Below, piece after piece: positions 1-10,335 of a DNA stretch of 64,000 nucleotides. Within the stretch, counting starts at the first letter, position 1. Every line of letters starts with the position of its first letter. The notes beneath the pieces were generated by a model. The model was not told the origin of the DNA. It did no database searches and saw only the letters and a list, made by a program, of their open reading frames with translations. The position numbers and the translations under genes were made by a program. This stretch comes from Photobacterium sp. JCM 19050 (GTDB lineage: Bacteria > Pseudomonadota > Gammaproteobacteria > Enterobacterales > Vibrionaceae): assembly GCA_001310455.1 (NCBI GenBank), contig BAXG01000006.1:1-64000 (forward strand), read 5' to 3'.

Positions 1-90
1 CCACCAGAGCCGGTTGAGCTACCAGAGCCAGTTGAGCTTCCTGAGCCGGTTGAGCCACCAGAGCCAGTTGAGCTTCCTGAGCCGGTTGAG
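1..90 (-). repeat. Five tandem 18-bp units encoding a Ser-Thr-Gly-Ser-Gly linker
   Basis: Five head-to-tail 18-bp units, each ending in GGTTGAG or AGTTGAG on the + strand, fill positions 1-90 and continue past the window edge. On the coding (minus) strand each unit encodes six residues of the pattern S-T-G-S-G-S/G. Two unit variants alternate, which suggests expansion by 36-bp steps. Copy number is likely variable between strains through slippage. Confidence 0.85.
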
Positions 91-218
91 TTTCCGGTGC
101 TCCCAGAAGAACCTGAATCACTCGCGCTGTTTGAATCGGAGCCACCGTCTCCACCGCATCCAATTAACAGCAAAATTGAGAGAGGTATGACCAAAAATTT
201 ACTTCTTTGAAAAGGCAT
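1..218 (-). CDS. Ser/Thr/Gly-repeat lipoprotein, N-terminal part (3' end outside window)
   Basis: Reading leftward from ATG at 218, the protein starts MPFQRSKFLVIPLSILLLIGC, a classical lipoprotein signal with the lipobox LIGC, then GGDGGSDSNSASDSGSSGS and a low-complexity Ser-Thr-Gly stretch that runs off the window. The mature protein should be lipid-anchored in the outer or inner membrane, with the repeat acting as a flexible spacer to a domain not visible here. There is no strong Shine-Dalgarno upstream. Function is unknown. Alternatives are a cell-surface hydrolase or a structural lipoprotein; the visible part cannot decide. Confidence 0.75.
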   Translation of the reverse strand, partial: MPFQRSKFLVIPLSILLLIGCGGDGGSDSNSASDSGSSGSTGNSTGSGSSTGSGGSTGSGSSTGSGSSTGSG

Positions 219-667
219 GTGTATTACCAATTTGGAGGTTCTGGAAACAAGGCTTATTGAAGATGGTAAATACTAATTGATAAGAAATAAAATCTATTGC
301 TTTGCAAAGTTTATATTTTGCACGAAATTAACAAACACCATTTTCAATATTAAGACAGGGTCAATTTAACCATTTGTTTTAGTTTGTTTAATCTGAACCT
401 CTAATATACGTCTGTCATATAAATGAGAATTTACTTGGGTAGGTATTGTCTGCCGTTAAACTATTTGACAGGGGAAATGGTTAAAACAGTGAATTATGGA
501 TTTAAGAATTACATATCCCTGTTTTTAATCAATGTCCCAATTTCGATACATAAATCGCCGAGGGTTAGACTGCTCAGCTATACTCATGATCGAAAATCCT
601 TTCTGGGGCCGGTGATGAGGTCAGGCGCTCCTTCAGAAAAAGCGTACCAGCGCATTTGGGAGGCGTA
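219..667. other. Intergenic region between divergent genes
   Basis: About 450 bases separate the lipoprotein (leftward) from the solute-binding protein (rightward). It is AT-rich and must hold both promoters. A TTGACA hexamer is present at 465-470, but no convincing -10 box lies at proper spacing. A short reading frame at 423-671 has no recognisable features and overlaps the RBS of the next gene. Confidence 0.5.
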
Positions 668-1368
668 TTGAAAAAGTTTTGTGCTCTGCTATTTACTCTA
701 CTTGTCACTCAGCCGTTGAGTGCTGAACCCTTTGAAGGCTGAGATTTATTACAGAGGAATATCCCCCTTACAACTACACCGAAAATGGCGAGCTCAAGGG
801 TATTGCTGTCGATCTTCTCCTGAAATCATCAAAAGGCGTATTGGATGCAAAAGATATCCGGGTATGGCCGTGGGCAAGGGGTTATGCCGAAGCTCAGGTT
901 GGCCCTGCTACCGTCCTTTTTTCAACAACCCGAACAGACCAACGAGAAAAGATTTTCAAATGGGTGGGCCCGATTACTGAAACGAAAGTCGTTGTTTTGG
1001 TGAATAAATCAAACCCCAACACGTCCTTGGACTCTCTGGTCAATAACAGTAAAAAATCCATCGCCGTTGTCAGGGATGATATCGGTGAGCAACGTCTTGC
1101 TGTGAAAATGCCCAATGCCCGGGTGATCAAGCTTTCTACACCTGACCAGGCGGCGAAAATGTTGATATCCGGGCGGGTCGCTGGCTGGGCGTATGAGGAG
1201 AACGTTGCTTACTGGATGATGGAGAAGCAGGGTGCATACCGCGATGATTTCAAGCCCATTGAAACGCTTATCTCCGGGGAGCTCTATTTTGCGCTGAGCC
1301 CGGATGTACCGGATACGCAGATTGAAGCCATGAACAATGCAGTATTAGAAGCCAAGAAAGCGAACTAG
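668..1368 (+). CDS. Periplasmic solute-binding protein, SBP_bac_3-like (one frame break)
   Basis: Start TTG at 668, with GGGAGG five bases upstream. The N-terminus MKKFCALLFTLLVTQPLSA is a Sec signal peptide. The mature part reads EEYPPYNYTENGELKG then AVDLL, typical of the first lobe of amino-acid-type periplasmic binding proteins (SBP_bac_3), followed by VWPWARGYAEAQ and FSTTRTDQREKIFKWVGP. At about 233 aa it is near the normal length. The frame breaks near 737: adding one G to GAAGGCTGAG restores a continuous protein from signal peptide to C-terminus. No permease or ATPase genes are adjacent, so it is an orphan receptor; the ligand is unknown. A terminator follows directly. Confidence 0.8.
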
Positions 1369-1398
1369 ACCTTCTTTGGCCGGTTCCTACATCCTACA

Positions 1399-1423
1399 CC
1401 CGCTTAGATAAGCGGGTTTTTTT
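1399..1423 (+). terminator. Rho-independent terminator after the solute-binding protein
   Basis: Perfect 7-bp stem CCCGCTT/AAGCGGG with a four-base loop AGAT, followed by seven T. It lies 30 bases after the stop codon of the solute-binding protein. Confidence 0.92.
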
Positions 1424-1474
1424 GCGTCCTATGTTGTCGTAAAGTTAAATTTTACAATCGAAGGAACGCATCAT

Positions 1475-2906
1475 ATGCCGGATCAGGCGAAGTTTGTCAC
1501 AGGCTCCACCATGCGGCATGTCGCCGTCATGTCCTCCACCGGTGCAACAGGGTTACTTGCCCTGTTTCTTGTCGACCTTTTAGACATGTACTTCATCAGC
1601 TTGCTTGGCGAGGTTGAGTTGGCTGCTGCGATTGGATTTGCCGGGACCATACTTTTTTTCTCCACTTCTGTCTCTATCGGCCTTTCCATTGCACAGGGTG
1701 CTTTAGTCTCACGGTATGTGGGCGGCGGTGAACGAGAGCAGGCGAAGGATGTTGCTGCGAGCGTATTTGTCTATTCCTTTATCGTTGGAACGCTTGTAGC
1801 AACGGGAATCCTCGCGTTTGTCGACGATATACTGGCGATGATTGGAGCCCACGGTGAAGCAGCAGTAAAAGCCAAGGAATACCTCATCATTATCTTGCCA
1901 AGTGCTCCGGTTCTTGCTGTTGCAATGTCTGCGGGCGCGGTGTTACGTGCTGTGGGAGATGCCCGCCGTTCGATGTATTCCACGTTGGCCGGGGGGGCGG
2001 TGAATGCGATATTTGATCCGCTGTTCATCTTCGGTCTCTCAATGGGGGTAGAGGGGGCAGCATCGGCTTCGGTGCTGGCGAGATTTGCGGTTTTCGGTGT
2101 CGCATTTTATTGCCTTAACAAGCATTACCAATTCATCCGAATGCCGGACTGGAACAAGGTCGCTTCGAATCTAACCCCGGTTTTTGCGATTGCATTACCG
2201 GCGGTGATGACCAACATCGCCACGCCGGTAGCAATGCATTTGTAACGTCACACATTGCCAAATTTGGTGATAATTTTGTTGCCGGGTACGCCGTTATCGG
2301 ACGAATAACCCGGTTGCCTTTGCACTTATTTTTTCTCTTTCAGGGGCTATTGGGCCAATCATTGGGCAGAACTTTGGCGCCAAACAGTGGGACAGGGTTG
2401 CAATGGCTCTGCGTGATGCGGTGATTTTCAGCTCGGTGTATTGCTTCGGAATTTCCATCGTTCTCTATTTTCTGCAAGGCACCTTGATCAACATCTTCCA
2501 ACTGACCGGAGACGCCTCGCACATTTTTTCCGTGTTCAGTACTTACGTGGCGATTACATTCGTTTTTAATGGTGCGCTGTTTATTGCAAACGCAGCTTTC
2601 AACAATCTGAACCGGCCAACCTGGTCCACCATGTTGAATGTAGGTAAGGCAACCATTGGCACCATTCCGTTTGCCTATCTGGGTGGTACCTGGGGTGGTG
2701 CAATCGGTGTTCTTCTGGGGCAGGCAGTCGGTAGTGTGTTGTTCGGTATTATCGGGTTTGTGCTGCTGCGAAGAGAGTTAAATACCATGCACAGTTGCCA
2801 GGAAAGACAGAACCAAGAAGAGGAAAGCGTGGTGCATTCCCCTTCGGTACCTGCGTCACCATTTTGCTCACAACAGCCGGAGTTGGCGGCGGAAGATGCG
2901 GATTAG
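1475..2906 (+). CDS. MATE family multidrug/toxin efflux protein (two frame breaks)
   Basis: ATG at 1475 follows GAAGGAACG. The hydrophobic protein has repeated membrane segments and MATE hallmarks: an N-terminal half with DLLDMYFISLLGEVELAAAIG, later GAVLRAVGDARRSM and a second half with SGAIGPIIGQNFGAKQWDR. MATE proteins extrude cationic drugs or metabolites in exchange for Na+ or H+ across the inner membrane. With two single bases restored (near 2231, GTAGCAATG, and near 2314, CGGTTGCC) the product is 477 aa, a normal size. The second half is readable as its own frame from 2403. The tail after about residue 440 is hydrophilic. It appears monocistronic. Confidence 0.88.
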
Positions 2907-3149
2907 CTGTCTTCTGTCTTTCCGCCAAGAATGTGTTAACAATTTGCGACGAAAGGGAATAAGGCGTCAAATGTCGGGTATTGCCCGGACGTAAGTCTTC
3001 TAAGGTTAGGTTTAAACCCAAATTTAAAAGCAGTAACAGTGAATTTGTATTAACCATACTTTGAAGTATGCCAGGTAGTTGAAACGTCGAGTTTGACAGG
3101 AATGACAGACGGGCGTTTCGGGCATGAAGTGTCAGTTGGACCAGGGAAG

Positions 3150-3341
3150 ATGAAAATACAATCCTACCAACCGCCACAGAATGTCGATTCTGTTGTGGAT
3201 ACACAGCTAATTGATGGCACCTATGTGATGGAGCGTCGTAAATCCGGTGACCGGAGGCGCTCAAGAATTCGTTACAAAGGGTATGAAAGGCGAAGAGGGG
3301 CAGATCGCAGAATGTCAGGAGGTATTGATGAATACGCCTGA
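3150..3341 (+). CDS. Small Arg-rich protein with RRxxDRR motifs
   Basis: ATG at 3150 has AGGGA five bases upstream; an upstream in-frame start at 3093 lacks such a site. The 63-aa product is uncharged in its first half (MKIQSYQPPQNVDSVVD) and strongly basic in the second, with ERRKSGDRRRSR and YERRRGADRR. Two copies of an (E)RRx-GxDRR pattern are clear. It has no signal peptide or membrane segment. The motif recurs in small proteins of marine gammaproteobacteria as far as I recall, but no function is known to me; nucleic-acid or phosphate binding would fit the charge. A bidirectional terminator follows. Confidence 0.6.
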   Translation: MKIQSYQPPQNVDSVVDTQLIDGTYVMERRKSGDRRRSRIRYKGYERRRGADRRMSGGIDEYA

Positions 3342-3362
3342 TGTTTTGTGCAGAAATAAAGA

Positions 3363-3386
3363 AAAGGGCCAGTTTTGGCCCTTTTT
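3363..3386. terminator. Bidirectional terminator between small protein and BCCT gene
   Basis: AAAGGGCCA, loop GTTT, TGGCCCTTT and a short T run. A-rich on the left and T-rich on the right, it can end transcripts from both converging genes (3150-3341 rightward and the BCCT gene leftward). Confidence 0.88.
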
Positions 3387-3422
3387 GTATGGTGAAAAAA
3401 ACCTTGTTAGAGACAACCGGAT

Positions 3423-5339
3423 TTACTGAGAAGTTGCTTCCTGGTTTTCCTGGGAAAGCTGCTCTTTTTCCCGGATCAGGTCATTGAATACAATACGCGC
3501 TTGCTGGGCGGATTCAGAGGCCTGAAGCTTTTGCTCCTTGGCGGCCATCGCTTCGTCCATCAGGCGTTGTAGTTCATCAAGTACATCCTGAGGGGCATCG
3601 CCCAGCTCCATACCGGATTCACCACGAGACAATGCTTCAGCGCGAATTTGTTTTTTAAGGTTCCAAATCGCGTTCAGTTTGGTCCGTTCTTCTTCTGCAG
3701 CCTCAATAGCTTCATCTTTAAGGCGTTCAAACTGAGCCAGTGCCATACCCTCGCGTGACCATGGGTCAACATCCGGCAGTTCCTCGATATTGATAACAGG
3801 ATCCTCGTAACCTTCCTGGTGGGTCAGGTCGAGGTTTGCTGCTTTCACGCCGGAAATCATCAGCATGACTGCAATTATCAGCAGCGGAAGACCACCGACA
3901 ATGGCTGCAGTTTGCAGTGTCGCCAAGCCGCCCATAAACATCAGCACAGATGGCATAAATGAAAGGGTAAAGGCCCAGAACAGACGGTTCCAACGCAAAG
4001 GATCTTCCGACACATTATTCTGCACAACAGACGCGAGGATATAAGAAATCGAGTCAAACGTTGTGGCAGTAAAGATAATGCAAAGAAGAGTGAAGACGGC
4101 GATGACCAGCGTGCTCATTGGCAACTGCTCAAGTATCGAGAAAATTGCGCGGGTGGCACCATATTCATTCAGGATACCGACAACGTCCAACTGGCCGGAA
4201 AGCTGCAGGGACAGGCCGAAGTTACCCAAAATCATAAAGTAGAGTGCGCAGCCCAGAGAGCCGAAGAATATGGATCCTGTGACCATTTGCTTGATGGTCC
4301 GGCCGCGGGAAATGCGCGCAACGAACAAGCCCATGCTCGGTGCAAATACCAGCCACCATGCCCAGTAGAAGATAGTCCAGTCCTGCGGGAAATGGGTGTC
4401 TTCAAACGGGCCGTAACCACCAAACGGTTCTGCAAGTTGCCATGACGAAGAAGTTTGACAGCATGCGGCCGATAGAATCCAGGCCGGTTTCCAGCATAAA
4501 CAGCGTTGGGCCGGTAATCAGGATAAATGCGAGCAGTCCCAGTGCCCCCCAGAAATTGATGTTACTGAGAAGCTTGATGCCACCTTCCATACCTTTGTAA
4601 GCCGAGTAGGCGAACAGCGCAGTACAGACCATCAACACGCCAATTTGGGTTCCGGTTGTGCTCGGAATGCCAAACAGGTAACTGATACCTTCGTTGATAA
4701 GTGGCGCAGCAAGACCCAGGGTAGTTGCCGCTCCACCCAGCAGACCGAAGATAAACAGTACGTCAATGAACTTGCCCAGTTTGCCGTGACTGCGCGCTTC
4801 GCCGATAACCGGCATCAGTGCAGCAGAAACCTTCAGGACAGGCTGCTTACGTACGTAGAAGAAGTAAGCAATAGGCAGGGCAGGAATCAGGTAGATTGCC
4901 CAGGCGATAGGTCCCCAGTGGAAGATGCCGTAAGTTGCAGCCCAACGGATGGCTTCTTCACTGCCGGGTTCCAATTGGAAGGGCGGGCTTTGGTAATAAT
5001 ACGCCCATTCAATGGTTCCCCAGTACAGGATACTGGCGCCGATACCACCACAGAATAGCATCGCAGCCCAGGAGGCCGTTTTGAATTCCGGGGCTTCATC
5101 AGCGTCACCGAGTTTGATCTGGCCGATATCACTGAACACGATATAAATCATGAAAAAGAATGCAGCAAGACCCAACGCCAGATAAAGGAAACCGAGTTTA
5201 TCGGTCATAAATGTTTTGGCGACTGCAATCCACTCTGCGCCTTCCGTCGGCAGATGGCCAGTGGAATAACAACAGAAAACAACAGTCCTAAAGCACCAAA
5301 AAAGGTGGGTTTGTCGATCAGCCGAAAATGGCGTTCCAT
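3423..5339 (-). CDS. BCCT family betaine/choline/carnitine transporter with long charged C-terminal tail (two frame breaks)
   Basis: ATG at 5339 (MERHFRLIDKPTFFGALGLL) follows GGGAGC. The protein has about 12 membrane segments and BCCT hallmarks: ASWAAMLFCGGIGASILYWG, GIFHWGPIAWAIY, FYWAWWLVFAPSMGLFVARI and SRGRTIKQ. It would import compatible solutes such as glycine betaine with Na+ or H+. After the last membrane segment comes a tail of about 130 residues rich in Glu, Lys and Ala, probably coiled coil, which in osmosensing BCCT carriers is a regulatory region. Frame breaks: near 5257 (one base lost; ATC-CTG-CCG restored) and near 4433, where two missing bases would restore W-T-E-P-F. Corrected length is about 639 aa. 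Substrate is not determined. Confidence 0.88.
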
Positions 5340-5353
5340 TTGGTATTGCTCCC

Positions 5354-5365
5354 TTTGTATACAAA
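5354..5365. promoter_or_regulatory. Perfect palindrome just upstream of the BCCT gene
   Basis: TTTGTATACAAA is a perfect 12-bp palindrome ending 15 bases before the BCCT start codon. Its position fits an operator or part of the promoter/leader. I do not recognise it as a specific regulator site. Confidence 0.35.
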
Positions 5366-5506
5366 TGGTTAACCGAATTTTGAAGGGAATGTGCTACGGC
5401 ATCAATATGAGCCGTTTGTGGTGAGAAGAAGGAATTTTTATAAAAGTTGCCCGATGAATTTTATTGGGTTTATTGATTTCTCTGGCTGGTTGTTTGTGGC
5501 GGTGTT

Positions 5507-5530
5507 GCCCATTTGCATTAACAAATGGGC
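5507..5530 (-). terminator. Hairpin at the end of the signalling operon
   Basis: GCCCATTTG and CAAATGGGC form a perfect 9-bp stem with a six-base loop, starting six bases past the stop codon of the REC-HPt gene. No U-run follows on the minus strand, so it may be a 3'-end stabiliser or a weak terminator. Confidence 0.5.
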
Positions 5531-5536
5531 GGGATT

Positions 5537-6823
5537 TCAGCGGGAAACAAAGTCGTTGATTTGTGCATTAAGAATATCGGCTTTACAGGAAAGTGATTCT
5601 ATCAATGGATAAAGAGCAGCCATTTCCTCTTCGGGAGACTTTTCAAGGTCTAAACAGACATCCGCCAGTTCAGAAGCGCCAATCATGGAAGCGGCTCCTT
5701 TCATCTTATGCGCGAGCTTTTTAAGGCTTGCTACATCATCTGATTCTTTTGCTTTTAACATGCTATCGAGATCCCGGATTTGTGCGTCCCGGAATTTGGT
5801 AAGCAGTGCGGCAATTATCGCCTCGTCATCGCCGATATCATTCTTGAGCTTGTCGATATCGTACATGGGGTCTTCAGGAAGATGTTCATCATCCATTTCA
5901 TGGCTGGCGGAAAGACCCAGCTCTGGCTTTTCTGACCACCTGTCAGCGGCAGTGGTGCGCTCAGGGCTATGACTGCTGTTTGTTTCAGGTCGGGTTGTGT
6001 CAGTTACATGCTGTTTGATTAACCCTTCGCCTGAAAGATCCGCGTTCTCTATGTCGCTGAGGATATTATCGTCATCGACGATAAGGTGCGCAAACTCACC
6101 ATGCAGTGAAGACTGAGTGTCAATTGGCTCGATAAACTGAGCAATGGCTTCACCCAACTGTTCACGGTTAAATGGCTTGGCAAGATGGGCATTCATGCCG
6201 GCATTTCGGCATTTTTCCGCATCACCGGAAAGGGCGTTAGCGGTAACGGCGATGATGGGGGTTTTCTTGTCAAAGTTACGAATGGCTTCGGTTGCCGCAA
6301 AGCCATCGAGAATCGGCATCTGACAATCCATCAGGATGAGGTCAAACCGGGACTTCCCGTGCAGCTCAACGGCTTCAGAGCCATTGTTTGCGAGTTGGGT
6401 TCTGCATCCCAACTGGTCAAGAATGAGGCAGATGAGATCCTGGTTAACTTTATGGTCTTCGGCAACCAGTACATCGATATCAAATTTAAGGTTTTCGTTA
6501 AATGCGCCGGCCTTTGCGTCGATACTCTCTTGGTTATTGATACGAGCAACAAGCTCATCAGGCCGGATGGGACTGGTTAAGCAAGGGTACTCGATATCCA
6601 GGTCGCCATGCGGGGAGATAACGATCACCCGCTGCGCTCGCTCAAGGAGACCGGCGTATTCAGCGAGGCAGGCTTCATCAATAAAGATCTGGCTTTTAGA
6701 GACCGCGTTTTTGTGCGCCTGATTAGATTTGGAGAAATGCTGGTTGTCGATATCCAGTGCATAAAGATAAACGCTTAAAATCCGGGCCTGTACGCTGTCA
6801 TTGCTGATGATTAACGCTGGCAT
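5537..6823 (-). CDS. Response regulator with degenerate REC, canonical REC and HPt domain
   Basis: The 428-aa product has three parts. Residues 1-95 look like a receiver fold lacking a clear phospho-acceptor ([19 protein letters not shown] ... VIVISPHGD ... PIRPDEL). Residues 115-230 are a full receiver: [12 protein letters not shown], acceptor Asp166 in [17 protein letters not shown], and Lys216 in AKPF. Residues 320-428 form an HPt domain with His372 in [20 protein letters not shown] at 6823 lies inside the end of the kinase gene (13-base overlap), so the two are translationally coupled. Together they resemble a BarA-type tripartite phosphorelay divided over two proteins. No DNA-binding domain is present, so the final output lies elsewhere. 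Confidence 0.9.
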   Translation of the reverse strand: MPALIISNDSVQARILSVYLYALDIDNQHFSKSNQAHKNAVSKSQIFIDEACLAEYAGLLERAQRVIVISPHGDLDIEYPCLTSPIRPDELVARINNQESIDAKAGAFNENLKFDIDVLVAEDHKVNQDLICLILDQLGCRTQLANNGSEAVELHGKSRFDLILMDCQMPILDGFAATEAIRNFDKKTPIIAVTANALSGDAEKCRNAGMNAHLAKPFNREQLGEAIAQFIEPIDTQSSLHGEFAHLIVDDDNILSDIENADLSGEGLIKQHVTDTTRPETNSSHSPERTTAADRWSEKPELGLSASHEMDDEHLPEDPMYDIDKLKNDIGDDEAIIAALLTKFRDAQIRDLDSMLKAKESDDVASLKKLAHKMKGAASMIGASELADVCLDLEKSPEEEMAALYPLIESLSCKADILNAQINDFVSR

Positions 6824-8997
6824 ATCGTTCCAGGGGGATCTATCACGTAATCAGAAAACACATAATGCGGATTAATAGCAGTGCTCATCAGCGGGATACG
6901 AACAGTAAATGTAGTACCGAGTTCCACTTCACTTTGAACGGATATTTCCCCACCCATCAGACGCGCAAGTTTGCGACACAGCGGGAGCCCCAGTCCCGTG
7001 CCCTGATACGAGCGAGAGTCTGAGTTATCCACTTGCGTAAAGTTGTCGAAAATAATACCGATCCGGTCTGCTGGAATACCAATCCCCGTATCTTCAACCG
7101 TCAAGACCAACCACGAATGTTCACCCTGTTCTTCTTTTGCAAGCCGGGTAAGAATGTAGCCGTCATTGGTGAATTTTACGGAGTTTCCAACCAGGTTAAT
7201 CAGAATCTGACGGAAGCGAACCGGATCAAGATCTACGATTGCGGGCATTGCCGGTGATATTTCGCAGTGCAGCCGCAGTGGCTGACCGGCAATTCGGGCG
7301 GTAAACATGTGCATGGCGTCAAAAACCACCTCCGTCAGGGAAGTCGGCTTAACTGACAGTGTCATCTTCCCGGCTTCAATCTTGGTGATATCTAACACGT
7401 CATTGATGATATTGAGCAGGGAACGGGATGAAGTGACTAAGGTATCGATAAAGTAGCGCTGACGGTTATTCAGGTTAGTTTCTGAAAGAAGGGTCGCCAT
7501 GCCAATGATGCCATTCATGGGTGTTCTGATTTCATGGCTCATCATTGCCAGGAAGTTCGTTTTTGCCTCATTGGCTCTTTCTGCCTGGTCTTTGGCTCGG
7601 ACCATTTCATCGGAAATTTGCTGGTTCAATGCCTTTTGTTGAGCGAAGTAAAGCATACTGCTGAGACTGGAAAGCACGGGTTGGAGCCAGGTTTCAAGCC
7701 CTCGGTCGATTTGAGAGTGTTTATCCCCCAACGCGACAATACCCACCAGTTGGCTGGATATAACAAGCGGCATAACAATGATGTGAACTTTTGTCTCTTT
7801 GCTGCTGGCGATAAGGTTCGAGACACCAGCCATACAGATACTGCGGTGTGTGAGGTTAACACTTTCTAAAATAGTAGAGAGATTGCTTTGCCCGATAGAT
7901 GCAAAGCTGAAATCTTCAGTGGATGCGATAACCTGAATGCTGTTGTCAGCCGCGTTTTCTATTTCGGCGACCATCCCGAACTCACATTCGCTGATCCGAG
8001 TCAGCATTTCCAGCACTTCTTCAAAACCCTGGCTGAGTTGTCCGCCTATCAGGAAATTATCCTGAATAGCTTTGATAGTGAGGAAGAGTTCTCTGTCCTT
8101 GGCAATGCGAAGTTGGTCATAGTGGTGGTTGGTGACGTCCCTTATCATCGCAATTTGCAATTTTTCGTTTGCAAACGCCAGCTCTTCCGATTTCACCGTC
8201 AACATATGTTTCCCTGAGTGCACAGAGATTTCATAAGGGCCTTTTTTAAACGGCATACCAAATAACGCGTGAGTGAAATAGGAACGCTGGGATGGGATGA
8301 CCTTGCTCACGATGTCTGCCAGGATGATTTTGTCTGGCGGGGTGTCGGTTAAGTTGAAGGTTTCCAACGCCGCTTTGTTCACCGTTTTGACATTCTGCTT
8401 GTGGTCAACAACGATAACGCTGTCCGAGTAACTGTTGATGAGTTTGTCGAGATATTGGAGGTTGTTTTCCAGCCGTTGGAGGGTTGAGGCGTATTTCCAG
8501 ATAAGGAACAAAATCACGGCATCAAGCAAAAAAACCTGAAAAACGACACTTATCATGTCGTTAATGAGCGTGGTGTCGATTGCCTTGGTCGACACTTCTA
8601 CCGAAATTGCCCCCACATCATAGCTGACGCCCTGGTCGACATAATTGAGCGCGAAATTCTTAACGATTGTATCGCCTTGATATTCTTCACCGTTTTGCTG
8701 GCTTGCTGCGTAAGTAAATTTGCCGTTTTCAGCAGTTAAGTGAATATTGACGATAAACTGGTTCCGGGTTTCATTGTCAATTACCCGTTTAGCATAGTCG
8801 TAATTAAACTCCCAAAGCAGTTGAGGCAATGATTCCACCAGGCGGTATTTGACTTCGGTGACCTCATTGTCCATTTGCTCATAAAGCGTATTTTTGAGGT
8901 GTGTATGGTTGTAAGCACCAATCCCTGAGAGCAGCAAGGTCCCGACGGCTAACAGGGTCAGCGCGATTTTACTGTTGATGGCATTCCAGTTACTCAA
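6811..8997 (-). CDS. Membrane sensor histidine kinase (PAS-like, GAF-like, HisKA, HATPase)
   Basis: TTG start at 8997, with GAGGG upstream, three bases after the previous gene. Two membrane segments (about residues 9-28 and 149-167) flank a periplasmic sensor of about 120 residues. A PAS-like region (about 185-290), a GAF-like region (about 320-455) and a coiled coil follow. HisKA has [16 protein letters not shown] with phospho-accepting His488. The ATPase domain shows [25 protein letters not shown] and [20 protein letters not shown]. There is no receiver on the kinase; its partner is the downstream REC-HPt protein. The signal is unknown. The gene is intact. Confidence 0.92.
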   Translation of the reverse strand: MSNWNAINSKIALTLLAVGTLLLSGIGAYNHTHLKNTLYEQMDNEVTEVKYRLVESLPQLLWEFNYDYAKRVIDNETRNQFIVNIHLTAENGKFTYAASQQNGEEYQGDTIVKNFALNYVDQGVSYDVGAISVEVSTKAIDTTLINDMISVVFQVFLLDAVILFLIWKYASTLQRLENNLQYLDKLINSYSDSVIVVDHKQNVKTVNKAALETFNLTDTPPDKIILADIVSKVIPSQRSYFTHALFGMPFKKGPYEISVHSGKHMLTVKSEELAFANEKLQIAMIRDVTNHHYDQLRIAKDRELFLTIKAIQDNFLIGGQLSQGFEEVLEMLTRISECEFGMVAEIENAADNSIQVIASTEDFSFASIGQSNLSTILESVNLTHRSICMAGVSNLIASSKETKVHIIVMPLVISSQLVGIVALGDKHSQIDRGLETWLQPVLSSLSSMLYFAQQKALNQQISDEMVRAKDQAERANEAKTNFLAMMSHEIRTPMNGIIGMATLLSETNLNNRQRYFIDTLVTSSRSLLNIINDVLDITKIEAGKMTLSVKPTSLTEVVFDAMHMFTARIAGQPLRLHCEISPAMPAIVDLDPVRFRQILINLVGNSVKFTNDGYILTRLAKEEQGEHSWLVLTVEDTGIGIPADRIGIIFDNFTQVDNSDSRSYQGTGLGLPLCRKLARLMGGEISVQSEVELGTTFTVRIPLMSTAINPHYVFSDYVIDPPGTICQR

Positions 8998-8999
8998 TG

Positions 9000-10198
9000 T
9001 TACACCCTCAACGCTTTGGTCAATTCAGCTGACGCTTCCCGCGCATCCTGATGACACACCAGAAGGTTTTTCTCCTGAATCTTCAGGCGGGAACAACGCT
9101 CTGAGACATCCTCGAAATTCGCCTGTTCCAAGCTCTGGCAGAGTGACAAAAATTCGCCATAAATTCCCTTTCTGTTGAGCAAAGCATTGCTGACATCCTG
9201 ACTCAGGTTTAATTCGTTGATAGCTTTGCTCATTTTGGTTGAGAGCATAACGTCGAGCAGGGAGAAAGCACCGACGATGTATGCCTCATTGGGACTGTAA
9301 CTTCGGTGGGGGAATGGAAAGGTGGACAAAAAAATGGCTCGCTGAATGGCGAGGGTCTGGATATGGAGCGCGGATTCGTGGTTCAGGTTTGTCATCGCCA
9401 ATAAGGAAACCAATCGCCTCAGCGCATCAAGCCCCATGTACACAACCGCTTGCTTGATGTCGGTAATCGGTTTGGATTTGGTTTTTGCGAGAATGTTGGC
9501 GCCATTGATAACTTTATAGAGGATATTGACGTCACGCCCGACAGCCTCAGCAATGTCTTCGATAGAACTGTCCGGGTTTTGGGTAAGCAGGCAGAGATTG
9601 AGCAACGCAATGGTGGATGGGGCGAGGTCGGCGGTTTCTGCCAACTGCGGTTTTTCGATAAATAGCCCCTGGAACAGTGTGAATCCGAATTGCTGTGCAA
9701 GGAACCAGCTTTCATGGTCATTGATTTGACTGGCAAGGAAGCGTTTGTCCTGATTTTCCGAAATGAACTGGACCCAATCAAGTGGGCTGGACAGGCTGAT
9801 ATCAACAACAACGATGTCGATAAGGGGCAGTGCCACCCGCCAATCAGATTTAAGCATTTCTCCAGAGGCCGCTATGGTCGCGCCGCTTTTTTTAAAGTTC
9901 TCAAGGTTTTTCAAGGTGAACGAGTCGGGATCGCAGTCCTCACCAATCATTACAACTAAATGCTGGTTGGGAATAGAAAGCGGAATCTCTTTTTCCAGTG
10001 ATTGAGTGTCAAACGTCACCATGTACATCGCCTGTTCCCAATCACGCTGGGGCCAAGAAACGTAGCGCTGAGAATGCGGGCCGCAACAGTATCCTGATCG
10101 ACCGTTTCAGAGACTCCTTCCGGAGTAAAAAGCGAATAGCCCCATACCGCATTCCCTGCATCAAATATGGGCTGGTGAAGGACGAAAGAATCACTCAC
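9000..10198 (-). CDS. Degenerate EAL plus HDOD signalling protein (YuxH-like; one frame break)
   Basis: GTG start at 10198 with AAGAAGAG upstream. The first residues [20 protein letters not shown] and GYSLF match the opening of the EAL/modified-HD-GYP family. The expected EAL position reads VVMIGEDC, so phosphodiesterase residues are missing and the domain is probably inactive. The C-terminal part, about residues 195-399, carries the HDOD helices ([34 protein letters not shown]). The frame breaks near 10044: adding one G to AACAGGCG yields [13 protein letters not shown] and a 399-aa protein. It heads the operon with the kinase and REC-HPt genes, so it may act as an adaptor in that phosphorelay. 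Confidence 0.82.
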
Positions 10199-10281
10199 GC
10201 TTGTTTCTCTTCTTGAACATATATCTAGAAATTAGAACAAGTCAGAGAAACTTACACAATTTCAATAACAAGTCGTGCGTG

Positions 10282-10323
10282 TTGTCCCAGAATTTTGAGC
10301 ATGACTCAAAAATACCGGGACAA
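10282..10323. repeat. Nested inverted repeat between yceI-like and EAL/HDOD genes
   Basis: Outer arms TTGTCCC / GGGACAA enclose inner arms TTTTGAG / CTCAAAA with loop CATGA. The element sits 13 bases after the stop codon of the YceI gene and about 85 bases before the GTG of the EAL/HDOD gene on the same strand. It could terminate the yceI transcript or fold in the leader of the signalling operon. Confidence 0.5.
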
Positions 10324-10335
10324 AAACGCGTTAAG

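Noticed and set aside
423..671. 82-codon frame upstream of the solute-binding protein
   Set aside because: No ribosome site, no recognisable domain, overlaps the RBS/start of the next gene and lies in AT-rich promoter DNA.
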